Source: DASQGA01 sp963722715
GTDB taxonomy: Bacteria > Actinomycetota > Thermoleophilia > Gaiellales > Gaiellaceae
Length of the DNA: 64,000 nucleotides
NCBI GenBank assembly: GCA_963722715.1
Contig: CAVROA010000020.1
Coordinates: 62,001 to 126,000 of the forward strand
Direction: 5' to 3'
The notes under the pieces: model-generated
What the model saw: only the letters and a program-made list of their open reading frames with translations
Databases searched by the model: none
Told to the model about the DNA's origin: nothing
Shown here: one piece after another, positions 1 through 8,470 of the stretch
Numbering within the stretch: the stretch's first letter is position 1
Layout of the letters: each line of letters starts with the position of its first letter
Made by a program: the position numbers and the translations under genes

Positions 1-2
1 CA

Positions 3-803
3 GTGCTCGGCGGCCACGACGTCTACTGCATGGCGACCGGGCTCCACCTCGACCCGCGGTTCAGCCGCGGCGGGCTCGTGTCTCCGGATCCTGCGACGCG
101 TGCCGAGGCAGTCAAGCGGACGCTCGCGGCGATCGACTTCTCCGGCGGGCTCGGAGCCCACTTCATCATCTGGCCCGGGATCGAGGGCTACAACTACCCG
201 TTCCAGACTCCGTACAAGGAGAGCTGGGAGTGGCTGGTCGACGGGATCGGCCAGGCCGCGCAGCGGTGCAAGGAGCACGGCATCCTGCTCTTCCTCGAGC
301 ACAAGAACTCCGAGCCGGCGATGAAGATCATGATGGGGAACGTCGGCATGACCCTCCACGTCATCCACAAGCTGCGGGCGCAGGGGCTCGACAACGTGAA
401 GGTCAACATGGACTGGCAGCACCTGATCATGAACGGGGAAAACCTCGCCGAGTACGCGGCGCTGCTCGCTGCGGAGGGCCTGCTGGGGCACCAGCACGCA
501 AACTCCGGCTGGGGCACGTTCGACGACGACAACATGGTCGGGGCGACCGCGTTCATGGAGACGCTCGAGCTGGCGGTCGAGTTCCGTCGGGCCGGTTACG
601 GGCAGAACGGCGAGCGGCTCGGCTTCGATCTCTACCCGTACACCGAGGACGCGGTGGCCGCGGTGCGCCGCTCCGTCCTGCACTGGCGCTTCATCGACGG
701 CGTCGCCGCCAAGATCGACGACGGAGCGCTCAGGGAGGCGCAGATGCAGAAGGACGCGGTGCGGGCGTACGAGCTCGTGTACGGGGCGCTCGGAGGCGAG
801 TGA
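3..803 (+). CDS. Xylose isomerase-like sugar isomerase (5' end outside window)
   Basis: This is the C-terminal 266 residues of a TIM-barrel sugar isomerase; the frame is open to the left edge, so the true start lies outside the window. The middle carries the acidic and histidine metal-ligand pattern of the fold (FLEHKN near residue 98, NMDWQH near 137, a GHQHANSG stretch near 163). The stop overlaps the GTG start of a xylulokinase by 4 bp, so the pair is probably a xylose (or related pentose) catabolic operon: isomerisation to the ketose, then phosphorylation. The sequence is not a textbook XylA, so another aldose substrate is possible. The family call is firm; the substrate is inferred from the neighbour. 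Confidence 0.75.
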   Translation: MLGGHDVYCMATGLHLDPRFSRGGLVSPDPATRAEAVKRTLAAIDFSGGLGAHFIIWPGIEGYNYPFQTPYKESWEWLVDGIGQAAQRCKEHGILLFLEHKNSEPAMKIMMGNVGMTLHVIHKLRAQGLDNVKVNMDWQHLIMNGENLAEYAALLAAEGLLGHQHANSGWGTFDDDNMVGATAFMETLELAVEFRRAGYGQNGERLGFDLYPYTEDAVAAVRRSVLHWRFIDGVAAKIDDGALREAQMQKDAVRAYELVYGALGGE

Positions 804-2230
804 CGGCACTCGTCGGCCTCGACGTCGGGACGACCGGCGTCAAGGCGCTTGCCGTTTCGCCCGACGGCGAGGTGCTCGCCCGCGCCGAGCGCGGATACGG
901 CCTCTCGTCGCCCCGGCCCGGGTGGTCAGAGCAGGATCCGGAGGACTGGTGGCGGGCGACGCAGGACGTGCTGGGCGCGTTGGACGTCCCGGAGATCGCG
1001 GGCATCGGCCTCTCTGGCCAGATGCACGGGCTCGTCGTGCTCGACGGCGAGGACAGGGTGCTGCGCCCGGCGATCCTCTGGAACGACCAGCGAACTGCGG
1101 CCGAGTGCGCCGAGATCGAGGCCCGGCTAGGGCTCGAGCGGCTTCTCGCGCTGACGGGAAACCGTGCGCTCACAGGGTTCACGGCGCCAAAGCTTCTCTG
1201 GCTCGCGCGACAAGAGCCCGAGGTCTACGCACGGATCGCGCACGTTCTCCTTCCGAAGGACTATGTGCGCTTCCGCCTGACCGGCGAGCGCGCGACCGAC
1301 ATGGCCGACGCCTCGGGGACGCTTCTGCTCGACGTCCCGCACCGGCGCTGGAGCGAGCAGGTCCTGGCCGCACTGGATCTTCCCGCCGAGTGGCTGCCGC
1401 GCTTGCTCGAGTCGCCGGAAGTTTCGGGGGAGACGCGGGACGGCGTGCCCGTCGCAGCCGGAGCGGGGGATCAGGCGGCCGGCGCACTCGGCGTGGGCGT
1501 CGACCGTCCCGGTCCGGTCTCGGTCGTGCTCGGGACGTCGGGTGTCGTCTTCGCGGCCCTCCCGAGCTTCAAGGCGGACGAACAGGGGCGGGTGCATGCG
1601 TTCTGCCATGCCGTCCCCGGCGGGTGGCATGCGATGGGCGTCATGCTCTCGGCTGCCGGGTCGCTTCGCTGGCTCCGTGACGTCGCGGCACCGGGTGCCG
1701 ACTACGGTGCCCTGGTCGCCGAGGCCGAACGCTGGGAGCCGGGGGTGGAGGGTCTCACGTTCCTGCCCTACCTGTCGGGCGAGCGGACGCCGCACGCCGA
1801 CCCGAATGCCCGCGGCGCCTTCATCGGGCTCTCGCAGCGCCACGATCGAGGCGCCCTCGTTCGGGCGGTTCTCGAAGGGGTCGCGTTCGGGCTCCGCGAC
1901 TCGCTCGAGCTGCTTGCTGCGATCGGCGTGCAGGCGGAGGTCGGGCGGGTCTCCGGCGGCGGCTCGCGAAGCTCTCTCTGGCTCAGGATCGTCGCTTCGG
2001 TGCTCGGTCTCCCGCTCGAGAAAACCGCAGTCGAGGAGGGGGCGGCCTACGGAGCTGCGCTGCTCGGCGGCGTCGCAGCCGGGAGCTTCGCCGACGTGCA
2101 CGAGGCCGTGGCGGCGTGCGTGAAGACGGCCGACACGATCGAGCCTGAGCCCGAGTGGGTGGAAGTGTACGCGTCGGCGTACGAGCGCTTCCGCGCTCTC
2201 TATCCCGCGCTCCGAGGGCTCGAGGGCTAG
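800..2230 (+). CDS. xylB: Xylulokinase (FGGY carbohydrate kinase)
   Basis: The 476-residue product has the usual length of XylB. The N-terminal phosphate-binding loop GLDVGTTGVK is visible at the start, followed by the xylulokinase-type SGQMHG motif near residue 73 and the C-terminal FGGY nucleotide-binding elements (a GGGSRSSLW stretch near residue 390). It phosphorylates D-xylulose with ATP in the cytoplasm, feeding the pentose phosphate pathway. The GTG start is chosen because it overlaps the upstream isomerase stop as GTGA, a coupled arrangement. The 3' end overlaps the convergent amidohydrolase gene by 4 bp. A different ketose cannot be excluded. Confidence 0.9.
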   Translation: MTALVGLDVGTTGVKALAVSPDGEVLARAERGYGLSSPRPGWSEQDPEDWWRATQDVLGALDVPEIAGIGLSGQMHGLVVLDGEDRVLRPAILWNDQRTAAECAEIEARLGLERLLALTGNRALTGFTAPKLLWLARQEPEVYARIAHVLLPKDYVRFRLTGERATDMADASGTLLLDVPHRRWSEQVLAALDLPAEWLPRLLESPEVSGETRDGVPVAAGAGDQAAGALGVGVDRPGPVSVVLGTSGVVFAALPSFKADEQGRVHAFCHAVPGGWHAMGVMLSAAGSLRWLRDVAAPGADYGALVAEAERWEPGVEGLTFLPYLSGERTPHADPNARGAFIGLSQRHDRGALVRAVLEGVAFGLRDSLELLAAIGVQAEVGRVSGGGSRSSLWLRIVASVLGLPLEKTAVEEGAAYGAALLGGVAAGSFADVHEAVAACVKTADTIEPEPEWVEVYASAYERFRALYPALRGLEG

Positions 2231-3474
2231 CCGGAAGCCGCCGCGAGGCGGTCGATCGTCTTCGACGCCAGGCGGTCGAGTGCTTCGACCGAGAGCTCGA
2301 GGTGCTCGGGCTTCGTGTCCTCGAGCTTCGTGTGTGAGAGGCCGCGCAGGCTCTGGACGAAGAGCATCACCGTCGGGATACCTGCGCGTGCCACCTCGGC
2401 GGCGTCGTGGAGCGGTCCGCTCGGCAGCCGGTGCGACGTCTCCGCGACCTCACGGACGGCCGAGTCCGCGAGCTCGATCAGCTCCTCGTCGAAGAGGATC
2501 GGCTCGATCGCCCAGACCCGCTCCCAGTCGACGTCGACGTCCTCCTCGGCCGCGAACCGCCCGCCTGCCTCCTTCGCCTCCGTCAACATCCCCGCGAGCT
2601 TTCCCGCGTCCAGGTGCCGCTGGTCGAGTAGGCACTCGGCCGTCTCGACGACAGAGGTGACGATTCCCGGCTTCGTGACGACGCTGCCCATCGTGCAGAC
2701 TGCGCCGTCTCCCGTCCGCTTTGCGATCTCCCGGATCTCGAGCGCGAGCTTCGACGCCGCTCCAAGGGCGTCCCTTCGCTTATCCATCGGGGTCGAGCCG
2801 GCGTGGGCCGCCTGGCCTTTGAAGGTCACCTGGTGGCGCTCGACACCGAACGTTCCGAGGACGACACCGAGCGGGATCTCCATCGACTCGAGCACGGGCC
2901 CTTGCTCGATGTGGAGCTCGAGGTAGGCGGCCGCCGTCGCGAGCTCGGCCCGGGCCTCGAGGGCGCGGTCGAGGTCGACGCCATGCTCCGCCAGAGCCTC
3001 CGGCAGCGCAATCCCAGTGGCGTCCCGCCGCTGCCGAAGCTCGGCCTGGTCTGCCATCGAGCCCGCGGCGGCACTCGAGCCGAAGAGGGAGCGGCCGAAG
3101 CGCGCGCCCTCCTCATCCGCCCAGTTGACAAGCCGGACGGTCACCGGCGGCAGCCCCTCCGAGGCGATCCGGCGGAGAACCTCGACGCCGGCGAGGACGT
3201 TCAGGCACCCGTCGAGCCAGCCGCCGTTCGGCACCGAGTCGATGTGGCCCCCGATCAGGAGCGCCCGCTCGCTTTCGCCGGCGAGCGTGAACCACTGATT
3301 ACCGGCGGCGTCGACGTTCTCCTCTGCTCCAACCCCGTCGAGCTTCCCGCGTAGCCAGTCGCGGGCCTTGGCCCACGTCTCGGTCCAGGCGACGCGCTGG
3401 GCGCCGTCCTCGTTTCCCGTCAACTCCCTGAGCTCGCGAAGCTCGTCCACGGTGCGGTGCGGGTCCAGAGGCAT
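2227..3474 (-). CDS. M20-family amidohydrolase (N-carbamoyl-amino acid hydrolase / allantoate amidohydrolase type)
   Basis: The 415-residue protein belongs to the M20 hydantoinase/carbamoylase branch (AllC/HyuC/AmaB-like). Metal-site segments are recognisable: GGHIDSVPNGG with the following LDG near residues 74-90, NWADEEGARFG near residue 117, and ELHIEQGPVLE in the middle, all diagnostic for this branch. Members cleave the carbamoyl or formimino group of allantoate or N-carbamoyl amino acids in purine or pyrimidine breakdown; no ureide genes lie nearby to fix the substrate. The ATG is 9 bp downstream of a TAAGCT hexamer on the minus strand. The 3' end meets the xylB stop tail to tail. Confidence 0.85.
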   Translation of the reverse strand: MPLDPHRTVDELRELRELTGNEDGAQRVAWTETWAKARDWLRGKLDGVGAEENVDAAGNQWFTLAGESERALLIGGHIDSVPNGGWLDGCLNVLAGVEVLRRIASEGLPPVTVRLVNWADEEGARFGRSLFGSSAAAGSMADQAELRQRRDATGIALPEALAEHGVDLDRALEARAELATAAAYLELHIEQGPVLESMEIPLGVVLGTFGVERHQVTFKGQAAHAGSTPMDKRRDALGAASKLALEIREIAKRTGDGAVCTMGSVVTKPGIVTSVVETAECLLDQRHLDAGKLAGMLTEAKEAGGRFAAEEDVDVDWERVWAIEPILFDEELIELADSAVREVAETSHRLPSGPLHDAAEVARAGIPTVMLFVQSLRGLSHTKLEDTKPEHLELSVEALDRLASKTIDRLAAASG

Positions 3475-3733
3475 GGCGGCCCGAGCTTAGCGTTTCCCGT
3501 CATCGTCCGCCCGCCGTACTCCTGCGCGGTCAGGTGCTCGTGGAGAGCGGCGACCTCGTGGCGCAGCCGGGCGTCGGCCAGTTCGTGAAGCGGGCGCGTT
3601 TCGGCGAGCAGCTCGGGGCGGGCCGCACAGCAGTCCCAGCCTAGGCGGAAGCGCGCCCGGAGGGAAGCGTGGCTGCGGCCCGAACGGGGTACGGGGGCGT
3701 GGTCACGATCGCCGGTTCCGGCGGGAAGGGAGA

Positions 3734-3877
3734 ATGATGGGCGGAATCAGTCTGGGAGGCATTCTCGTGATCGTCGGGATCGTCCTGATGCTCGTCTGGA
3801 GCTTCTGGATCGGCCTGATCGTCACTCTGATCGGCCTCATCGCGTTCGGCGGCTTCGCCCGCGGACGCTGGTACTAG
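3734..3877 (+). CDS. 47-residue hydrophobic membrane peptide
   Basis: A short frame starts with two consecutive ATG codons directly behind a purine-rich GGGAAGGGAGA ribosome site and encodes 47 residues. Most of the protein is Gly, Ile, Val and Leu, forming one or two closely spaced transmembrane helices, and it ends in a basic-aromatic tail (RGRWY). This composition resembles the tiny hydrophobic proteins of actinobacteria annotated as DUF6131-like, but that link is from memory of the family look. It ends 5 bp before the convergent fbiC stop. Function is unknown. Confidence 0.55.
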   Translation: MMGGISLGGILVIVGIVLMLVWSFWIGLIVTLIGLIAFGGFARGRWY

Positions 3878-3881
3878 CTAG

Positions 3882-6350
3882 CTAGCGAGCGACTGGAGCG
3901 AGGCCGGGCCGCACGAGCCGTTGCGGCCGTCGCAGCCCGGCCTCGCTGACACCGGGGTTGACGGGCTCTTCGAGGCGCGCAGCGCCGTAGGAGAGACTCG
4001 TTCGCTCCGGATCCGGCGTGCCGTAGAGCGTTGTGCGTTGTCGGGGCGTTCGCCCCAGGGCGCGGATCACACTCTCCATCTGCTCCGGCGGCATCTCCTG
4101 GCCGTGCTCGGCTCCAGCCGCTCGTGAGATCGATTCGTTCATGAGCGTCCCGCCGAGATCGTTCGCTCCTGAGCGAAGAACGGCCTGGGCGCCGGCGATT
4201 CCGAGCTTCACCCAGGAGGCCTGGACGTTCGTGATCACGGGATGCAGCGCCAGTCGACCGACGGCGTGCATGAGGAGGGCCTCACGGAAGGTCGGGCCCT
4301 GGCGAGCCTTCCCCTTCAGGAAGATCGGCGCCTCCATGTGGACGAAGGGAAGCGGCACGAACTCCGTGAACCCGCCGGTCAGGCGTTGCTGGTCGCGAAG
4401 TCGGAGCAGGTGGCGGGCCCAGCTTCGCGGCCCCTCAACGGACCCGAACATGATCGTGGTCGTCGACCGCAGCCCAACCCGGTGGGCAGCGTCGTGCACC
4501 TCGAGCCACTGAGCCGTGTTCACCTTGTCCGGGCAGAGCACGCGCCGGACGTCGTCGTCCAGGATCTCGGCTGCGGTGCCCGGGAGGGAGGCCAGGCCGA
4601 GGCCGCGGAGCCGCTCGAGGTAGTCGGCGAGCGGCAGGCCGAGGGTCGCTGCGCCCTGCCAGATCTCGAGGGCCGAGAACGCGTGGACGTGGAGATCCGG
4701 CAGTTCCCGTTTCACGGCGGCGCAGATCTCCGCGTACGTGTCCCCGGTGAAGGCGGGGTGGATGCCGCCCTGCAGGCAGATCTCGACCGCGCCCCGATCC
4801 CAGGCCTCCCGAGCACGGCGCACGATCTCGTCGATCGGGACGACGTAGGGGGCCCCACGGAGGTTTGCTGCGAGCTTCCCTTTCGAAAAGGCGCAGAAGC
4901 CGCAGCGGAAATAGCAGACGTTCGTGTAGTTGACGTTCCGCGTGACCACGTACGAGACGGTGTCGCCGCAGACCTCTCTTCGCAATTCGTCGGCGGCGCG
5001 AAGCACGGCACCTAAGTCACGGCCGTGCGCTCCGAAGAGAGCCGTGATGTCGTCCTCCTCCAGCTCGACCCCTTCGCGAACCTTGGCGAGCGCATCGGTG
5101 AGCGGGCTTGACGCTCCCGACACGGTTCCGTTACCCACATGTACGACCCTCGTCGTTACGATCGACTCGGGGAGGAGGCCGGGGCTACCAGGCTCATCCG
5201 GGGCCGCCCAGGCCGGGAGGGACACGGCCGCTCCGGCCGTCCAGGGCTCGGCTCGGGCCAGCCCATCCGCGTCGCTCGCGCGGAGCACGTGCGGGGCAAC
5301 GTCCTCGTCGCACCACCGCTCCGGATGCCGCGCGTACTCGGGATAGAGCGGCAGCCTGGGGACGAGCTCGAGCCCTCGCGCCTCGGTTGCCGCGCGCAGG
5401 CGATCAACCTCGGGCCAGGGAGCCTCCGGGTTCACGTGGTCGATCGTCACCGGCGAGATGCCGCCCCAGTCGTTGATGCCCGCGTCGAGAAGCCTCGGGA
5501 ACTCCTCGTAGGAGAGATTCGGCGGTGCCTGGACGTTCATGCCGGGCCCGAGCAGGATCCGGGCTGCGGCCGCCGTCCAGAGGAGCTCCTCGAGCGCAGG
5601 CTCGGGATGCGCCGCCATCTTCGTCCCGGGCTTCGCGCGGAAGTTCTGGACGATCACCTCCTGGATGTGACCATGGCGCTCGTGCAGCGTCCGAATGGCC
5701 ATCAGCGCCTCGAGGCGCTCCGCCCGCGTCTCGCCGATGCCGATCAGGATGCCCGTCGTGAAAGGGATCCCGAGTTGCCCGGCTGCCGCGATCGTCTCGA
5801 GCCGGGCGGCCGGAACCTTGTCCGGGGAGCCATAGTGGGGGCCGCCCTTCGCCGAGAGCCTCTCGGAGGACGTCTCTAGCATGATTCCCTGCGAGACCGA
5901 GACCGTTCGCAGCAGCGCCAGCTCTTCCGCCGTCATGACGCCCGGGTTGGGGTGGGGCAGGAGCCCGGTCTCCTCCAGGACGAGGCGACACATCCGAGCG
6001 AGGTACTCGATCGTGGTCCGGCACCCGAGGTCGGCCAGCTCCTCGCGCGCGGCCCGGTAGCGCAGCTCCGGCTTGTCCCCGAGCGTGAACAGGGCTTCGC
6101 GGCAGCCTGCGGCGGCGCCTTCCCGCGCGACCGTGAGCACCTCGTTCGGCGTCAGATAGGCGCACTCCCCGCGCCGCGGAGGATGGGCGAACGTGCAGTA
6201 GTGGCAGACGTCCCGGCAGAGCTTCGTCAGCGGGATGAACACCTTTGGCGAATACGTGATCACACGTCCGGAGCCCGCTGCCCGGAGCGACCGCGCCTCG
6301 GCGAGCAGGTCGTCGAGCGGGGTGGACAGGAGCCGGGCGGCGTCCATCAA
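3882..6350 (-). CDS. fbiC: FbiC: fused 7,8-didemethyl-8-hydroxy-5-deazariboflavin (FO) synthase
   Basis: The 822-residue protein fuses two radical SAM enzymes, CofG then CofH, as in mycobacteria. The N-terminal half carries a CxxxCxxC iron-sulfur motif at C45, C49 and C52; the C-terminal half carries a second one at C479, C483 and C486. Together the halves make FO, the deazaflavin chromophore of coenzyme F420, from tyrosine and the flavin pathway precursor 5-amino-6-ribitylaminouracil. The start overlaps the cofC stop by 4 bp, so the two genes are transcribed together leftward. Length and both motifs match the fused family, and the frame is intact. Confidence 0.97.
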   Translation of the reverse strand: MMDAARLLSTPLDDLLAEARSLRAAGSGRVITYSPKVFIPLTKLCRDVCHYCTFAHPPRRGECAYLTPNEVLTVAREGAAAGCREALFTLGDKPELRYRAAREELADLGCRTTIEYLARMCRLVLEETGLLPHPNPGVMTAEELALLRTVSVSQGIMLETSSERLSAKGGPHYGSPDKVPAARLETIAAAGQLGIPFTTGILIGIGETRAERLEALMAIRTLHERHGHIQEVIVQNFRAKPGTKMAAHPEPALEELLWTAAAARILLGPGMNVQAPPNLSYEEFPRLLDAGINDWGGISPVTIDHVNPEAPWPEVDRLRAATEARGLELVPRLPLYPEYARHPERWCDEDVAPHVLRASDADGLARAEPWTAGAAVSLPAWAAPDEPGSPGLLPESIVTTRVVHVGNGTVSGASSPLTDALAKVREGVELEEDDITALFGAHGRDLGAVLRAADELRREVCGDTVSYVVTRNVNYTNVCYFRCGFCAFSKGKLAANLRGAPYVVPIDEIVRRAREAWDRGAVEICLQGGIHPAFTGDTYAEICAAVKRELPDLHVHAFSALEIWQGAATLGLPLADYLERLRGLGLASLPGTAAEILDDDVRRVLCPDKVNTAQWLEVHDAAHRVGLRSTTTIMFGSVEGPRSWARHLLRLRDQQRLTGGFTEFVPLPFVHMEAPIFLKGKARQGPTFREALLMHAVGRLALHPVITNVQASWVKLGIAGAQAVLRSGANDLGGTLMNESISRAAGAEHGQEMPPEQMESVIRALGRTPRQRTTLYGTPDPERTSLSYGAARLEEPVNPGVSEAGLRRPQRLVRPGLAPVAR

Positions 6351-6931
6351 GCGCGCGCTCCGGCGCGTGAGAGGATTCCGTGGTGAAACCGCGTCAGGTC
6401 AAAGGGGCGGTCGACGTCGAAAGCGAGCAAGGGCTCGTCGACCAGAGCGGGCTCGAAGCCTGCAGCTCGCGCGCGCTCGATGGTTCGCATCGCCGCACCG
6501 GGCACTCCGAACACAGGCTCGAAGAGGCTCGGGCTCGAGAGCGCCAGGGCATTCAGGCCTCCGTCGAGCGCAGACACGAGCGCCACGGGAGCCGCGGCTT
6601 TCGCCAGACGGTCGAGCGAGCGGCCAGTCGCGAACGGGCAGTCGGCCATGACCACCAAGGCTCCGTTCGCGGCGCGACGATCGGCGAGTGCGGACCTCAC
6701 GGCAGTGGCGTGCCCTTCACCGGCATCCTGGAGGATCTCGACGCCGATCGGGGCCAGCTCCGGCTCCGGTGTGACCACGAGCGTGTTCGAGACGGATTTG
6801 CTTTCCGCACACGCTCCGAGGACCGCGGCGAGCATTCCCCGTACCAGCTCCGCCCGCTCCTCCGGGGAGAGGAGTGGGGCGAGCCGCGTCTTCGCCCCAT
6901 TCAGGCCTTTGACCGGCACGATCGCGAGCAC
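6347..6931 (-). CDS. cofC: CofC/FbiD nucleotidyltransferase (guanylyltransferase of F420 synthesis)
   Basis: The 194-residue protein is the F420 guanylyltransferase, which activates a three-carbon phosphate (2-phospho-L-lactate in archaea, phosphoenolpyruvate in mycobacteria) with GTP for transfer onto FO. The N-terminus IVPVKGLNGAKTRLAP is the nucleotide-binding loop of this family, and VVMADCPF with a later ALSSPSLFEP-like segment supports the fold. The GTG at 6931 is the preferred start because a TAGGCT hexamer lies exactly 6 nt upstream, a leaderless layout seen repeatedly here. The gene is divergent from cofD with only 13 bp between starts. Which acyl phosphate is used cannot be read from sequence. 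Confidence 0.93.
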   Translation of the reverse strand: MLAIVPVKGLNGAKTRLAPLLSPEERAELVRGMLAAVLGACAESKSVSNTLVVTPEPELAPIGVEILQDAGEGHATAVRSALADRRAANGALVVMADCPFATGRSLDRLAKAAAPVALVSALDGGLNALALSSPSLFEPVFGVPGAAMRTIERARAAGFEPALVDEPLLAFDVDRPFDLTRFHHGILSRAGARA

Positions 6932-6937
6932 TCGCTG

Positions 6938-6943
6938 AGCCTA
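6938..6943 (-). promoter_or_regulatory. Leaderless -10 hexamer of cofC-fbiC
   Basis: TAGGCT on the minus strand ends 6 nt before the cofC GTG. No clear -35 element is visible. It lies inside the 13-bp cofC/cofD divergent gap. Confidence 0.5.
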
Positions 6944-6944
6944 C

Positions 6945-7874
6945 ATGCCTGACTTTGCGGTGCTGTGCGGTGGTCTTGGAGGGTCGCGCATGGTCGACGC
7001 CCTGGCTAGGGCGGTGGGACCCTCCGCGGTCACGGCGATCGTGAATGTCGGAGACGACCTCGAGTTTCTCGGGCTCCAGGTCTCCCCGGATCTGGATACG
7101 GTCCTTTATACGCTCGCAGGCCTGCTCGACGAGGAGCGAGGCTGGGGCGTACGCGACGAGACGACGAACGCGCTCGCTACGGCGGAACGGCTCGGGGCCG
7201 AGTCGTGGTTCACACTCGGGGATCGGGACATCGGGCTCCACCTGGTGCGGACGTCCGCTCTTCGCTCCGGCGAGCCTCTCTCGACGGTCACGGCTCGGAT
7301 TGCAGCGGCGCTCGGCGTTGAAACTCGCCTGCTGCCTGCGTCCGACGAGCGCGTTAGGACGATCGTGACCACCGATGCGGGCGAGCTCGAGTTCCAGAGC
7401 TGGTTCGTGGGCCGTGGGCACGCAGATCCGGTGCTCGGTGTCCGCTTTGAAGGGGCAGAGGCCACGAGTCCGGCCCCGGGCGTCTTGGACGCCCTCGCTG
7501 CGGCGGACCACGTCGTCATCGCGCCCTCGAACCCGTTCGTCTCGATCGACCCGATCCTCGCCGTGCCTGGTATCCGCGCTGCGGTGGCGGCGCGACGCGC
7601 GGACGCCGTCGCCGTCTCGCCGATCGTCGGCGGTCGCGCGTTGCGCGGGCCACTCGCCGAAATGCTGAGCGGCTTCGGCCACGAGCCGAGCGCGCTCGGG
7701 GTGGCACGCCTGTATGCCGAGCTCGTCTCAACGTTCGTCGTCGACTTGGCCGACGAAGAGCTTGTCCCTGCGATCGAGGCGCTCGGCCTGCGGGCGGTCG
7801 TCGTGCCCACGGTTATGGTTGACCCCCTCGAACGAGAGGAGATCGGCCGAGGCGTGGTGGAAGCGCTCACGTGA
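6945..7874 (+). CDS. cofD: CofD/FbiA: 2-phospho-L-lactate (or enolpyruvyl) transferase
   Basis: The 309-residue protein opens with LCGGLGGSRM, the nucleotide-binding loop typical of CofD/FbiA, and has the NVGDDLEFLGLQVSPD segment that binds the FO ribityl side. It transfers the activated three-carbon phosphate from the CofC product onto FO to give F420-0 or its dehydro form. It is the first gene of the rightward F420 unit and overlaps npdG by 4 bp. Genomic neighbours supply the steps before (fbiC, cofC) and after (cofE). The length fits the single-domain enzyme; it is not the YvcK-like paralogue, which lacks this pathway context. Confidence 0.96.
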   Translation: MPDFAVLCGGLGGSRMVDALARAVGPSAVTAIVNVGDDLEFLGLQVSPDLDTVLYTLAGLLDEERGWGVRDETTNALATAERLGAESWFTLGDRDIGLHLVRTSALRSGEPLSTVTARIAAALGVETRLLPASDERVRTIVTTDAGELEFQSWFVGRGHADPVLGVRFEGAEATSPAPGVLDALAAADHVVIAPSNPFVSIDPILAVPGIRAAVAARRADAVAVSPIVGGRALRGPLAEMLSGFGHEPSALGVARLYAELVSTFVVDLADEELVPAIEALGLRAVVVPTVMVDPLEREEIGRGVVEALT

Positions 7875-8470
7875 GGATTGCGATCGTCGGCGGAAGCGGC
7901 GACTTCGGACGGGGGCTTGCGATCCGGCTCCGGGCGCTCGGGGAAGAGGTGGTGCTGGGGTCGCGGAACCCACGCGGAGAGCTCGTTCCGAACGCGGTCG
8001 CGTGCCAGTCGGCAGATCTCGCCTTTCTGTCGGTCCCGCCGGGCGGCGTAGAGGAAACCGTGCAGGGGATCCGCGACCGGCTTGTGGGGAAGATCATCGT
8101 CAGCGTCGCGGCCCCAGTCGTCTTTCGCGACGGGAAGCCGGGCGCCGAGCCCGGTCTGATCTCTCTCGCGGAGATCGCGCAGCGAACCGCGCCCGCGTCG
8201 GTCGTCGTCGCCGGCTTCCACACGGTGAGCGCGAAGCTGCTCGCCCGCTCCGACGCGCCACTCGACGAGGACGTGCTGCTCGCCGGGGACGATCCCGAGG
8301 CGAAGGCGATCGTGGGGGGCCTCGCAGAACGGCTCGTCGAGGGTCGAGCGGTCGATGCCGGACGCCTCGAGGTGGCGCGCTGGCTCGAGCCGTTGACGGC
8401 GGTCCTCCTGAACGTGAATCGCACCTATAAAGCGAATGCCGGGGTGCGGATCACCGGGCTCGACGGGTGA
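7871..8470 (+). CDS. npdG: NADPH-dependent F420 reductase (Fno/NpdG-like)
   Basis: The 199-residue protein starts with a Rossmann loop, IAIVGGSGDFGRGLA, followed by GSRNP at the end of the second strand, which in this family recognises the NADP phosphate. The AGFHTVSAKLL segment corresponds to the F420-binding part of Fno. The enzyme exchanges hydride between NADP(H) and F420 and so charges the cofactor made by its neighbours. It overlaps cofD (4 bp, GTG start) and cofE (4 bp), which fixes it within the cofactor operon. The direction of use in the cell is not shown by the sequence. Confidence 0.88.
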   Translation: MRIAIVGGSGDFGRGLAIRLRALGEEVVLGSRNPRGELVPNAVACQSADLAFLSVPPGGVEETVQGIRDRLVGKIIVSVAAPVVFRDGKPGAEPGLISLAEIAQRTAPASVVVAGFHTVSAKLLARSDAPLDEDVLLAGDDPEAKAIVGGLAERLVEGRAVDAGRLEVARWLEPLTAVLLNVNRTYKANAGVRITGLDG